A stretch of DNA of 64,000 nt from Blakeslea trispora (lineage: Eukaryota; Mucoromycota; Mucoromycetes; Mucorales; Choanephoraceae), in NCBI GenBank assembly GCA_025331445.1, contig JAIWNE010000061.1, positions 1-64,000 of the forward strand, in the 5' to 3' direction. A program made the translations under genes and the position numbers. Of the stretch, positions 20,290 to 32,540 are shown piece by piece; position 1 is the stretch's first letter, and the number at the start of each line of letters is the position of its first letter. Below the pieces are notes generated by a model. The model worked only from the letters and a program-made list of their open reading frames with translations. It had not been told where the DNA came from and made no database searches.

Positions 20290-21927
20290 CTATAATAAAT
20301 CCTCATCATCGATCTGAATCTCAGAATGTACTTGTTCTGTCTTTACACGCTTTGCTGGACTATCAACAGTAGCCTGGTTTGGCGTGCCAGTCTCAAAGTT
20401 GACTTTGTTATCAATTTCAATCTCTTTACAGAATTGAGTTGTTTGTGGATTAAGGAATACAGTTTCTATAGTGGTATGAAAGAAAAACAATTAAATATAT
20501 ACAAATATATAGTTGGGAGACTAAGAAATAGACTTACTGTTTGCTTGAATGGCATGTCGGTTCATAGGAAAGCCTTGAGAGAGATAGCCAGGTGCTGTAG
20601 GTTCAAAATTATGTGGAATTTTGAGATCAAGTAGATTGGCTTGTTGCCTTGACTCCAAATAAGATTGTTCTTTCTTGATCAATTCTTTCAGCTCTTCATC
20701 TGAAGGTAAAGGATTGGACTGGTACTGAGTGCTTAGGTAAGGATGCATGGCTCTAGTGATAGCGAGCCATTCCATATCGTAATAGAAATCATAATCTTTA
20801 GTTTCATCGTGAGGTGAAGGGACGTCAATTATCTGTAAAAACTGTCGCTGAGGTAAGCATTTGTCTAAGCTTAAGAATCGAGTTACTTTGGATGCTGTAT
20901 CTATGGTTTCATTTTCTTTGTCCATTTTGATTTCATCTGGATTGTCAGGTTTGTGTTGATTCAAGATGGCTTCCGTTCTGAGTGGGTATTTTCCCTTCTT
21001 CCACATGCCATGGTCCACTAAGGCTGCATAATGAACATGTAAATGAGCTGCAAACCAATAAGAAGGTTGCAGCTTGGTCAAGAGAAGTTCATTAGGTTGA
21101 CTTCCTAGAGTGTTTGTCATAATCTAAACAAGACAGATGAGTACCAGTAAGCTTGAGCCATCCATTCTCTTATTACCTCAGACACAAAATATTTTTTGAT
21201 CTGCATCAAGTGAGCTAGATCACCATATCGCTCAACACCCCTAGGCCAATCATGAGATAGGAAAATATCCATAGGATGTTCGATTTGAAGTAACTTTTGA
21301 ACATCGTATTCTCTGACATGGTAAGCACTCTTAAGATCGGAAGGATTGTAAGGCAGTCTTTCATAATGTCCCTTTTGGTAATGATTTTCTTTGAAAATGC
21401 CTGATAAACCACCAATACGCAACCCTCCAAACTGAATGACGCCTGCATGGCCTAGGTAATAGATATTGTCGCAAACCCAACCGCCGTGGTATAGCTCCCA
21501 AAGGTAGTTACTTGCTTCATGATTTCCTCCAATGAAGATGGTTGGATAAGGTGCACGCGCTTGTCCTGTATAGTATTTATAGAAAGAACCCATATGGCGG
21601 TACTTCGCTGGCACAGACATACACTCTAAGTCCGCTTCATTACGAACGGCCTGTTGTACAATAAGTTCGAGTGTCTTTGTGTCCCCCTCTCCCCCCTCTT
21701 TTTTTTTTTTTTTTTTTTTGAAAAAAAAATCATTCTTTGATAGATACCTGAAAATCACCACAAATTAATAAAAGATCAATTTTGCAGTTTTCTTTCTGCT
21801 CTAATAGTTGAATAGCACCATATATATCATCTAGTCTGCCATGGCAACAGCCCTCAATGGCAATCTAATTCTCTTCAATTCAATGATTTGTGTATTATGC
21901 CGTATTTATTCATTTGCAGACCTTCAT
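20290..21927 (-). CDS. DBR1: RNA lariat debranching enzyme, 452 aa
   Basis: Five exons: 21927-21922 (only ATGAAG), 21864-21748, 21650-21177, 21123-20538, 20465-20290; the sum is divisible by three. The metallophosphoesterase signatures are all present: [49 protein letters not shown] and FAAHLHVH. The C-terminal part has the Dbr1-typical [13 protein letters not shown] and ends in a nuclear-localisation-like AKRVKTE stretch. It hydrolyses the 2'-5' bond of excised intron lariats, which suits an intron-rich genome like this one. The intron after exon 2 contains a 20+ nt A tract. The gene converges with the ChAPs gene. Confidence 0.95.
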
Positions 21928-22521
21928 TTCAGTGATTGTTTTCGTAAAAGAAATAAAGAAAAAAAGAAGAGCGAAAAATAAATTGTGAAATTATGCTTTA
22001 TGCATCTGTGATACTCCGAATAAGCCACTTAAAACGCACACCGCAGCCATGGTGTTATCTTACTTTTATCAGCATAATCCAGACTCCTCTTCTTTCAAGG
22101 AATGCCAATTTTTATTGGCGCTCGATAACTGCCAGAGAGAAGATATTTTAATTATACTAATATATACAATATATGTTTAGAGACTTCTTTTTTGATGACT
22201 CAAAGTAAGGTAACTTTTAAAGGTATCAATATGAAATACATGGCAGAAAAATTCAAACACACTATAAGGAACAAGATGAAGGCGCAGTCAAGGTACAGTC
22301 AAGATGCAGCTTTGTAATAGCATATATAACAGAATGAAGTATACAGGTTATCTTGTTTATATCATAAAAAGCCTGTTCATATAGTTCTACTTATTGTGGC
22401 AAATCTAAATCTGTGCCTTAAACAGTTTATGCTGTCAACAAGCCACGAGCATAAATTTAGTTGACATTTTTTTTTAAATTATTTTGATTTCCTTTTTTTT
22501 TTTCTTTAAAGTATTGCATTA
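21928..22521. other. Intergenic between divergent DBR1 and TAD3
   Basis: Shared 5' region of two genes transcribed away from each other, 594 bp. AT-rich with T runs near 22490. No motif I can name with confidence. Confidence 0.5.
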
Positions 22522-23707
22522 ATGTCGGACAGCAAGGGTATTAAAGACATCTAACGTTTGAGTTTCCTATCTGTTTTCTTAATTCAAGGATAGAAGTTCT
22601 TGCTCGTAAGGATTGGCCTTTTGAAGAAGTATTAGGTGATGAATATGAGAGAAAACTAGAGCCAGTGGAAGTCTATACAGCATTTGTTGAGCCAAAACAG
22701 ACCAACAATATATTAAAGTATGTCAATCGATTCATTTCCAAGACGATTGTTTATTGAATACATTTATGTTACATATATACAAAAAAAAAAAAAGATTTGC
22801 ACAGAAAAAGTTACCAGCCTTGGAAGGTCTAGAGCACTGTAAACGAATAAGGCGCGTACCAAAATCTAACAATGAGAAAGGTAGACTGGATCATCTAAAC
22901 CTAAGCCAATGTATGCTGAATTAGTTTAGAGTTTGAATTACAGGTGTTGTTGTGCTTAAAGGAAGCCTTGCCAATAACTGAATTGGAAGAGCTTTTGATC
23001 GACTTTACAGACATTCGTATTGAAGCCATCTCGGTCTCACAACATGCGCCATTAAACAAGGAACAATATGAAGCATGGCATTCATTGTGGCCCTTGACTT
23101 ACCGTGAAGATACTCGTCTTGATCCAAAGTTTACTCAGCAGGATGTTCAGATAATTGAGGCACATATGCGCCAATTATTATCTAATTGGAACACAACAAT
23201 GTCTTGTCGAATCGTCAACCCAGTCAACAACCAAATCATTGCAGAGCAGATAGACAGCCGAGGTAAACATCCTCTCCACCATGCCGTTATGAATTGCATT
23301 GATGCTGTAGCAAAAAAAGAGAGCGAAGCGCATGGTGGCATTGGCAGAATGAAAAGACCAGCCAGTGAAATGGATGAGGACAACAGCAGCACAGAAAAGG
23401 GTACTTATCTGTGCACAGGCTACGATGCTTATATGTCCCATGAGCCTTGCGCTATGTAAGTAACCCAATGTTTATTGATCGATGTTTATTTTAAAAATGG
23501 TTGGCCTTTATTAGGTGTTCTATGGCTTTGGTTCATTCAAGAATTGGGCGCGTATTTTATAGTATACCCTCAAGAACAGGTGCATTAGGCACTTGCTATA
23601 AAATACATGCCCATGCAAGCTTAAACCATCACTATAGAGTATTTAGACATGTTCTAAGAGATTGTCCTTTTGAATTAAGCCTGGTTTTACAAGATCAAGA
23701 ACTCTAG
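22522..23707 (+). CDS. TAD3: tRNA-specific adenosine-34 deaminase subunit Tad3/ADAT3, 314 aa
   Basis: Five exons: 22522-22537, 22594-22717, 22795-22880, 22930-23455, 23515-23707; in frame throughout. The N-terminal part ([35 protein letters not shown]) matches ADAT3, and the deaminase domain has [12 protein letters not shown] with Val where an active deaminase has catalytic Glu (HAE), then [29 protein letters not shown] with the PCxxC zinc ligands. This Glu loss is typical of Tad3, the non-catalytic partner of Tad2; the heterodimer makes inosine at the tRNA wobble position. The last tract, [12 protein letters not shown], is also family-typical. The lipoate ligase ATG lies 63 bp after the stop. 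Confidence 0.93.
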
Positions 23708-23770
23708 ATAATAAATTTTTTTTCTGGCTATTTCAACCATTTTCAAGTTTTAAGAAAAGATCTGTTTGTA

Positions 23771-25242
23771 ATGTTGAGATCTCTTTGGTCATCAAGCATA
23801 AAGTCAGGCTTCAGTCTGACTCAACGACAGTTTTCGACTACAGTGTATCGTCCCAATAAAGTCGACTGTTATGTTTCCACCATTCATGACACTTTTACTA
23901 ACTTGGCCATTGAAGAGTGGCTGTTGAAGACAACTCCACCAGACAGATACATTCTTTATTTATGGAGAAACAAGCCCTGTGTTGTCATAGGCCGAAACCA
24001 AAACCCTTTCAAGGAATGTAACTTACGTTTCATGAAAGAGCATGACATTCCACTTGTGCGAAGACGATCCGGAGGAGGTGCTGTTTATCATGTAATTTAG
24101 GGAGAAACTATTTTATTATATCATGTGCCCTAAGAAATAGTTCAATAGGATATGGGCAATTCTATCTACACTATTTACATGCCGCGTGAAGCTTTTTCGA
24201 GAAAGGCAAATGCTGAGCTTGTTGCCAAGGCACTTAATCAGCTTGATGTTCCCGCGTCTGTTAACGAACGTCATGATATTGTGGTTGACAATCATAAGGT
24301 ATCGGGTAGTGCATACAAGATCACTAGCTCTAGAGCCTATCATCATGGCACCATGTTGATTGATGCAGATACTGAAACTCTAAAAGGGTGTTTATCGAAA
24401 AAGAGAATGAACAATGTAAGACACAATTGAACATTCGTACTAAGCTAAAAACAAACAATCCCACACAGGCTAGTATTATCTCTAAAGGTGTGGAGTCTGT
24501 TCCATCGCCAGTGACCAATCTTCGCAACTATTCATATACAATTGACCATCAGCAGTTTTGTGATTCAGTATTATCCGAGTTCATTCATACCTACAATGAT
24601 GGCAGTTCAGTTAAAGTAAGTTAAAGAGAAAGCGGGCCTTTGTTTTCATTTGTACACATGATTGAAAGGCAGAGAGAAAAACAATGGGGGAGGGGGGAAA
24701 CTATGCTCTTTGTGTTGACCTATACGTTCCTTAGCCAATCGTTTTTGATAAAAATAGCTCGCTTCCTAATCAAGTAGAAGCAACGAGACAAGAGCTTAGA
24801 ACTTGGGATTGGCTTTACGGTCAAACACCCGAATTCACAAACACGTTAGAACATCAGTTTGAGTGGGGACATGTGGTAAGAAAAATAACAGCAGACAATC
24901 TTTTTCTGTCAGATGCTGATCATAATCATTAGAAATTCCATATTCAAGCTAAGCATGGCAAAATCGTCAAAGCAGACATTACCACTAATAATGAGCTAGT
25001 CCATGAATCAACCATTACCGCGGCAATTGCAGTTGCTTTAGAAGGTAATGGTTTTATAGCCTTTTTTAAAGCCAACTCCAAGCACTTACTGACATAATAT
25101 AATGGCTATAGGTCTACCTTATTCTTTTAACTCAGTACAAGAAGCAATCGAAAAAATTCACGCAGATGTGCCTGGCCTGATAAATTCCGATAATAACCAT
25201 ATTGCGACTAGTTTGAGTGAATGGTTACAGGATAGACTATAG
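23771..25242 (+). CDS. Mitochondrial lipoate-protein ligase A family, 372 aa
   Basis: Six exons: 23771-24091, 24149-24415, 24469-24615, 24735-24875, 24933-25044, 25112-25242; in frame. The N-terminus ([23 protein letters not shown]) is basic and Ser-rich, as in a mitochondrial presequence. The BPL/LplA fold shows [34 protein letters not shown] and the lysine motif [24 protein letters not shown] is the family's SKGIxSVRSxVTNL. The C-terminal accessory domain is present (EWGH..., [18 protein letters not shown]). It transfers lipoyl or octanoyl groups onto E2 and H proteins; whether it is a Lip3/LIPT1-type transferase cannot be decided here. Confidence 0.9.
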
Positions 25243-25281
25243 ATCGCATGATATAAAAAGATAATTCATCCTGATTTAATA

Positions 25282-25289
25282 TATAAAAA
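25282..25289 (+). promoter_or_regulatory. TATA-like box
   Basis: TATAAAAA about 95 bp before the ATG at 25380; the interval between is pyrimidine-rich. Confidence 0.5.
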
Positions 25290-25379
25290 GGTGCTTTCTT
25301 ACTTTCATCTTTCCTTCATTCTTCAAATCTACTTGACAGTTAATCTTTTTTATTTTACAAGACCAAACAGTTTTACACT

Positions 25380-25654
25380 ATGGGAGCTGCTATGAGCAAC
25401 AATATCAAATACGTGCATTATAATATCAATGGTATGTCAGTCTTGATACCTTACATAAGACTCGGCAATGGACAATGGGTTCCGCTTAGAGGCCACGATG
25501 TCTACCGATCTCAGCACAATCCACTAATAGACACATCTATCCTTCCTCCTAAAATATACCCGTAGGTCTTATAGAAACAAGAGATGATATAGAAGTAACT
25601 TATTTCTCTTTTCTCAACAGATATTATATGCCAAAATCTACATATTATTTCTAA
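25380..25654 (+). CDS. Small tyrosine-rich hypothetical protein, 71 aa
   Basis: Two exons, 25380-25561 and 25621-25654, joined by a 59-nt GT-AG intron (CC|A gives Pro). The protein (MGAAMSNNIKYVHYNINGMS...) is rich in Tyr, Pro and Asn and ends KSTYYF. No domain recognised. A TATA-like box upstream and a sensible intron argue for a real, possibly highly or conditionally expressed gene. Confidence 0.5.
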
Positions 25655-27950
25655 TACCCCAACTAATCACAATAAATTGAATTTAACATTTAAATGAGTT
25701 TACCAAGAACTTGTCAAAATCATTTCTTTTGTTTCCAAGCCAAATAAACAAATATTTTTGGCGGCTCATTACATCATCTAGTCATTTAGTTGAAACATGT
25801 AATTAGTTTCAGCTAGACTTTATCCTCCCATTATGGAATTCATGCAATTATGAAGTAGAATATACTATGCTCAACTCCAAATGATAACTATTGCATTCAG
25901 TTAACCTTTTTTTCATCTTTTTTTTTAACCTGATTCGAGTGTAAACGAATAAAAAAAAAGAGATGAATCTCGTACAATTCTTGAATGCTTGAGTAGAGAC
26001 AAAGTAAATAAAAATTTCAAAAAAAAGGAATTTATTCAGAAAAGGTGAAGCAATGACACGATCCAAACGGTGCAAAGCAAACAATCTGTCAATTTTGGCT
26101 ATAAAGCAAAATGATCAATAGAAAAATATCGCTACAAAGAAACTGACCCAAACTATTCTCAATTACAGCAGATGTTCAACTTGATTGCAATTTCAATTGA
26201 AGGGTGTGGTTTAGAGAGCTATAAATAATTAAAATAGTTAATACCATCCACCCTTTAACTTGTTTAATAACGTATTCTGAAATCTAAGGCTTTCAATTAT
26301 GACAGAAATCTTGATGTCAATCTAAGGTTGCTTAGCGCAGCATGGAAAATAGTATTGTCACACAGGCCTTTAACAGACGTTTTCTGTTTTGACTTAACAT
26401 TGCTACATGTGAATTCGGTCAAAGCTGAGTTGATGCAAACAGTCTTATGATAAAGGTCGATTGTATCGAAAGCAAGAAAGAGTCAGACTTCAAAAAGAAT
26501 TGCTCCATGCTTCAAGACGATTGTGTAGAATGGCCGATGAGCTCTGCATATGAGCTAACTCGTATCACTTTGATGCAATCAATGCCTTTTTTCACATCAC
26601 CAACCCAAAAAAAAGAATGGGTAAACCTTTTATCTTTTGGCTGATGTTTGACGATCACATTTGTTGAATTGAAAAATACAAACAGCCCCAAAAAATAAAA
26701 ACAAGCGCTAATACTTTGCTGCAAAACAAACAACGCCAAGATCAAGATAGTCATTCTCCAGACAATACTTTTAATTACATCTATGAATTACTTACTTCTT
26801 CAAGGTCCAAAACGCTTGGGTGTCAGATTTCAAACAGATGCCGGCTAATGTTTGTCTTTTCTTTTTTAATTTCTACGAAATACAATCACGCAGTCTTTGC
26901 TTTATGCTAGCACACCAGTTTTTACTGTAAATATCTTGTCTGTTTTCCATTCGAATTGAGCTATTATTTTTTTAATGAAGAAAAGAATGCTGAGAGATGG
27001 TAAATAAACTTTGTTTTCATTTACTAATTTTTTTTTTGAATTCTAGATTGTTTCTAAAACTCTGTTATTGAAAATCACACATAAAACTTAGTTGTCTTTG
27101 TTATTACTGTAAAACGTTACACTCATCGAGATTTCCATTAGAAACGACCATTAGCTTTTTCTTTCCTAAGAAAATGCAGTTGTTAGTGAATTAGAAAAGG
27201 CCAAGTACTATTACATCTTTGATTCTCCTTTTGTCAAAAACTTAGCCTCAAATAAAGCCGTCTTGTCTTATTATAAATCATGTTTGGATAATGACTTGAA
27301 TGTTTTGTACGCGAGTGTGTATGTATCTGTAACACTACGCTTGTCCAAGATAAGTAACGAATGACTTTATCACAAGAAAAAGTCGTGATTTATTTGACAG
27401 TTTCCAAGATAACCAATCACAACAGCCGATCTACAGAAATAGAAATTTTTAGTACTCACTGCATGTTTTGATCATGTAAATTTAGATAGTAATGATTTTA
27501 TCGCCACAAAACAAATTTGACTCAAAAAAAAAAAAAAAATACGCGATATTATTTACCTGTAAAGGCACGGCAAAGAAATCATGTAGTGATCTCCACACAG
27601 GGTTTAAGAAAAACAAAGTCGCTGGTACCATAACGCTTTGATGCGATTATGGATTTAAGAAAAGAATTGTAGAATCGATCCAAAGTACACAACAGTTAGG
27701 GACTATGATTCTGGCGCTTCGATTTTTATTTTCTGCTCTGTCTAGACGTATGAATACCGGAACACTATGTGGAGAATAATATGCAAATAGATTAATCCAA
27801 GAAATTCCCTTCAAATAGCGTTGTGCGGAAATACATGTGTATGGCGGTAAATATCTCTTTTGCTTCAACATGTTATGAATTAACTCTTTTTCTTTTTTAC
27901 TCGTTTCTCTTCTTGATATACTATCATTGCTTTCTTTTTCGAGCCTCATA
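25655..27950. other. Intergenic 2.3 kb, one possible coding relic
   Basis: No intact gene. Around 26447-26910 on the plus strand successive fragments in different frames read like protein (ITLMQSMPFFTSPTQKKEWV, then CLTITFVELKNTNSPKK, then KQALILCCKTNNAKIKIVIL), which suggests an eroded gene or transposon I cannot name. The rest is AT-rich. Confidence 0.4.
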
Positions 27951-29578
27951 ATGAATGAGAAGACATGTTCAATAACTTCTTCCATAGATCTTGTTTATCC
28001 TCGATATATGGTTTTTTGCGTCTTCGCAGCTAGTTTGAGCTTTTTTTCAAACGGTTGGGTAACTGGATCATCTAATTTGCCTGGTGTTGTCACCCATCTC
28101 TGTGAGCATGGTGATTTGCATGTTGCAAGCTCTGTTTTTCCTGATTGTTTACCAATGGATACAGGTATGTGGGGATTTGCCGTTGCTTCCTTTTGCATTG
28201 GCGGTCTTATAGGTGGTATCTCTGGGGGTACTATTCAGACAAGATTAGGTCGTCGTAGAGCAATTATGTACAATACGCTAGGATACGTGGTTGGCGGAAT
28301 CTTGATGGGTGTCGCAGTTTCTCCAGCTATGTTTGTTATCGGCCGTGTTATAAGCGGTATTTCTTGTGGCCTAGGTTCTGTTGCTGCCCCAGCTTATGTA
28401 GGTGAAATAGCCACGGTCAAGTCTAGAGGGCTTATGGGTACAATCAATCAGCTCATGATCTGTACTGGTATCCTTGTTGCTTCTATAGTAGGCCTTCCGC
28501 TTTCGTATGTCCCTCTTTGGCGAGTAAACTATGCGCTAGGTGCAGTTCCAGCTATACTACAGGCTGTGCTTATGGGTTTTTGCACAGAGTCACCTCGCTA
28601 TCTGGTATCAATTAACCAAATTGACTTGGCTAGAGAATGTCTGCAAAAGCTACGTCCCGACTCAGACGTTTCTGTAGAGCTTCACTCTATGATTGAAGGT
28701 CAATTAGGTGCTACTGCAGCTGCAGCCTGCTTTATGGATGATCCTTATTTTCAAGACAAGATGTCTATGCGAGAAACAATGATAGAAACCATTTCAGATA
28801 AAGAAAAAGCATACGATAGTAGTGAGTTTGGTCAGCTACCTGCTCCATCTCCTATGTATCCACAAGAAAACAAACCCCAGATACGCTCACCTATGAACAT
28901 GATAGAGATTTTTCGTGAACCAGTCATTCGCAAGATTACATGGATTGTAATTTTCATTCATACTGCACAACAGTTGATTGGGATAAACGCCATCATGTAT
29001 TATTCAATGGACATGTTTAGAGTTGTTTTTGATCCAAGCATGGCAAGCTATATGGCAATTGTCTGTTATGTTGTCAATGTTGCATCCACATTCCCTACTA
29101 TCTTCTTAGTAGACCGCCTGGGTAGACGAGTACTACTGATTGTTTCAGAAATAGGAGCTGTTGTTTGTTCCATTTTATTAGCTATTGGATATATTTATAA
29201 CAAAGGGGCACTAATGGCTTTTTCAATTTTTGGTTATGTGTTCATGTTTGGCATGGGAATCTCACCTATTCCTTGGTTGCTTACTTCCGAACTTGCACCA
29301 GTGTAAGAAGATGACTTGCTTTAATTCATATCTTGCTTACATCTTGTCTTCATATTAGGTATGCTTCATCAGCCATTGGATCACTAGCTACTGCCGTTAA
29401 TTGGTCTATGAATTTTTTAATTGGCCAGTGCTTTCCTGTAATATTTTCAGCAATCCAAGGTTATTCTTTTTTGATTTTTGGTGTAATTGGATTCATTGTT
29501 GTTCTATTCACATATTTTAGAATACCTGAAACAAGGGGTCGCTCACTTGAAGATATAGTTGATGGATTCAAGCCTTGA
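27951..29578 (+). CDS. Major facilitator superfamily sugar transporter, 523 aa
   Basis: Two exons, 27951-29302 and 29359-29578. About twelve membrane segments. Sugar-porter signatures: GGTIQTRLGRRRAIMYNT after TM2 (GRR), GRVISGISCGLGSVAAPAYVGEIA (PxYxxEIA), QQLIGINAIMYYS (QQxxGxN, TM7), FLVDRLGRRVLL, GISPIPWLLTSELAP (PWxxxxEL) and PETRGRSLEDI at the end. The loop between halves is long (about residues 230-310). It would move hexoses across the plasma membrane; specificity is not readable. ATG 27951 is the first in-frame ATG. The single intron splits the VYASSAIG motif of TM10-11. Confidence 0.92.
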
Positions 29579-30521
29579 TGCTTTGTGAACAAATTTCGTT
29601 GTTCATCTCTTTTTTCTTTTGCATCAATAGTACTGTTTTCTTTCTTGTAATCTTCCTTACATTCTTCTATATAATGAATCAACACATAAGAGCTTTTTGA
29701 TAAGCTAAAAATGCCTTATAGTAAAAATCTAAGCGGTTTTCAATCAATTTCAATATAAATATGGCTATTCATACTTGATTTAGGTTTCTCAAATATTGCC
29801 AAAGGAAAGAACATTGAGGGGAAGTTACATTGAGTGAAAATGACACAAAGACACCTTGAGGCTGTCATTTGCACGCAAAAATCAGCTAATTCAAGCCTCA
29901 AAGTACAATTTTGTGTTGTTTGTATCCTATCTAATATGAGATTGGCGATATAGATTAAGCTAACTAAGAATTTATGATGGGCTGTAGATTTTCAAAAGCG
30001 CAAAAAATAGACATCGCCAATTTTGGTGACTTTGGTTTTCAGAAGGTACAGGCTTTTACGTTCAATTTTGACCCTAGAGACATGATTTCGACTCAAGTGG
30101 CTAACAATTATTGACCTCTCATACCTTTTTAATGATGCTTAGATTTAGGTAAACACTCCCACTTGGGTCGAAATTATGTCTCTGGGATCAAAATTGAACG
30201 CAAAAACCAGTACTAAATTTAAATCAGCGCATGAATCGTAGATGAAGCAAATATCATTCAAAGAAGTTGAAAAGCTAATAGTATAGATATGTTTAAATGA
30301 GAGTTAAAAGAGAAAACTCTTGTTTTGAGCACAAACCCTAACATACAATGCAGTCGTGTAACAACACAACAAAATCTAGATAATAGATAATGTTATCTTC
30401 ACGTGATTTATTCGAGTAATCTATCAACCCCTCCCATTCTCCCCCGCATTTTCTTTTTTCCTTTTTCTCTCTCTCTTTCTCTCTTTTTTAATTTTTCCTT
30501 CTTTTTCTTGTATTCTTTAAT
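29579..30521. other. Intergenic with inverted repeat and CT-rich leader
   Basis: Contains the 55-bp-arm inverted repeat (30047-30212) and a CT-rich tract at 30463-30485 just before the ICP55 start. No coding sequence recognised. Confidence 0.55.
30047..30212. repeat. Inverted repeat, 55-bp arms
   Basis: Left arm 30047-30101 and right arm 30158-30212 are reverse complements with about eight mismatches in 55; a 56-nt spacer separates them. Both arms contain CGTTCAATTTTGA. More diverged than the 8.3-kb hairpin and of different sequence. Confidence 0.75.
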
Positions 30522-32477
30522 ATGTTGCGGTCTCAGCTGTCTAGGCTTTCTTATACCTCGAGTAAGAAAAAAATGGAGAATGTGAATGGTTTCCTTCTTT
30601 TGTCTCATTGATAAAATACACTAGCCCGGAAAATATCCCTGAATTTACAACACATCACACCTCGAGTTATTCAACCTATATGTCAAAAGTCCTTTTCAAG
30701 TCTTGTTCCCGAGACGCATAAAAGATCTTTCGGACAGCCAACATATATCACACATCCAAATTTAATGAAGAAAGGGGAAGGTAATGCCATTCAGAAAACA
30801 GCATCATGTCTTGAGTGAATAACAAGAGCAATGTAGTAACACCCGGGCTCAGTACAGAAGAGTTTGAGAAAAGACGTTCAAACTTGATGAGGTCACTACC
30901 AGATGGAAGTGTAGTAGTAAGTGTCGGTTACGGCACACGTTACATGACAAACAACATTTTCTACCCATTTCATCAAAACACTGATTTTTGGTATTTGTGC
31001 GGCTTTAATGAGCCAGATGCTGCCATGATTCTAGGTTTGTAAACTAGCGCTATATATGATTTCAATGAATTCTAGCGGATCAGCTAACTTTTGATATAGA
31101 AAAAGACAGTTCTCTGGAACGTGGATATAAACAAACGATGTTTGTCTTACCAAAGAGTGCAAGTGCTGAATTATGGGATGGCCCACGTACAGGCATTGAC
31201 GCTGCCAAAGAAATTTTTGGAGCAGACGAGGCCTATGAAAATAATCGATTCCAACATCACTTGAAAAATGCATTGGCTTCTGCAAAACACATCTTTATGG
31301 ATAGTCCTGGCAGTATACCTTCACTTACTTCAAATGAAAATACAAAGAAGTTGATTGAGACTGGTACGTTGAGCTCCTTTTTGATGCCAGCTTCTCGAGA
31401 AAAAAAACGTCTTGTAATCTCAGCAAAGGGTGTGTGTGTGTGTGTGTGTTTACGAGAGATATCATGACATTAAAAACAAAGGAGAGAGAATCATGTGACT
31501 AATTTTATATCATAACAGGACTCAAGTTGCAAACAATCTTACCTTTAAGCAAAGTTGTACAGGAACTAAGAATGATTAAGAGTACAAGCGAAGTAGAGAT
31601 AATGAAGAAATCAGGCATGAATAGTTCAAAAGCATTTATTGAGGCAATGAAGTGGACTAAGCCTGGTCTGACAGAAGCTCAATTATGGGCAAAACTTGAT
31701 TACGAGATACGTATGAGAGGGTCTAGTATCCTGGCCTATGTGCCTGTGGTTGCTGGAGGGCCTAATGCATTATCCATGCATTATGTAAGAAATGATATGG
31801 AGTTAAGGTACGGTAACCCAAACAAAATCATAATTGCTTTAGTTAATCAAGACAACGCGATATAGAGATGGCGATTTGGTATTAGTAGACTGTGGTGGTG
31901 AATACAATGGTTATGCTAGTGATATCACACGCACATGGCCAGTGAATGGAAAATTTACTGATCCTCAAAAAGAACTGTATCAAGCTGTTTTAAATGTCAA
32001 CAAAGCTTGTATCAAAATGTGCACAGAAGTTAATAGCATCTCTCTACATGGCATCCATTCTCAGTCTATTAAAATCATGAAGCAGGAACTAGACAAAATC
32101 GGATTCAAGGCATCTGCTTGGGTAAGTATTTAAAAGAGAAAAATCCTCGTTTTGCTTGCATCAAAAGAAAATTCTAAAGAAGTTTGTCTTAGGATGTTGA
32201 GCGCATCCTTTATCCTCATCATGTAGGCCATTATTTAGGCTTAGACGTTCATGACTTGCACTCATTAGACAGATCGCGGAAACTGAAGGAAAATATGGTT
32301 ATTACGATTGAACCTGGACTCTACGTTCCCTTTGACAACAAGTTTCCAGAAAAGTATCAAGGCATTGGTATCCGTATAGAAGACAATGTTGTTGTAGGCA
32401 AGCAAGAGCCTTACGTTCTTACTGCCACCTCCCCAAAGGAAGTTGTTGACATCGAGTTCTGCTGTGGCAATCAATAA
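30522..32477 (+). CDS. ICP55: Mitochondrial intermediate-cleaving aminopeptidase (Icp55/XPNPEP3), 517 aa
   Basis: Seven exons: 30522-30561, 30625-30780, 30837-31034, 31100-31429, 31519-31807, 31866-32121, 32193-32477; in frame. The N-terminus (MLRSQLSRLSYTS...) is an amphipathic mitochondrial presequence, followed by the family's QPTYITHPNLMKKGEVTPGLS. The pita-bread catalytic domain has the M24B metal ligands: DCGGEYNGYASDITRTW (two Asp), HHVGHYLGLDVHD (His), TIEPGLYVP (Glu) and GIGIRIEDN (Glu). Icp55 trims one destabilising residue from imported proteins after MPP cleavage. The intron after exon 4 starts inside a (GT)n run. The stop lies 63 bp from the DUS3 3' end (convergent). Confidence 0.92.
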
Positions 32478-32540
32478 TTTCGTGTGTTCATGTATATAAC
32501 CTTTATTTCTTTAAGCATTAACTCGTTATTCTATTAGAAT

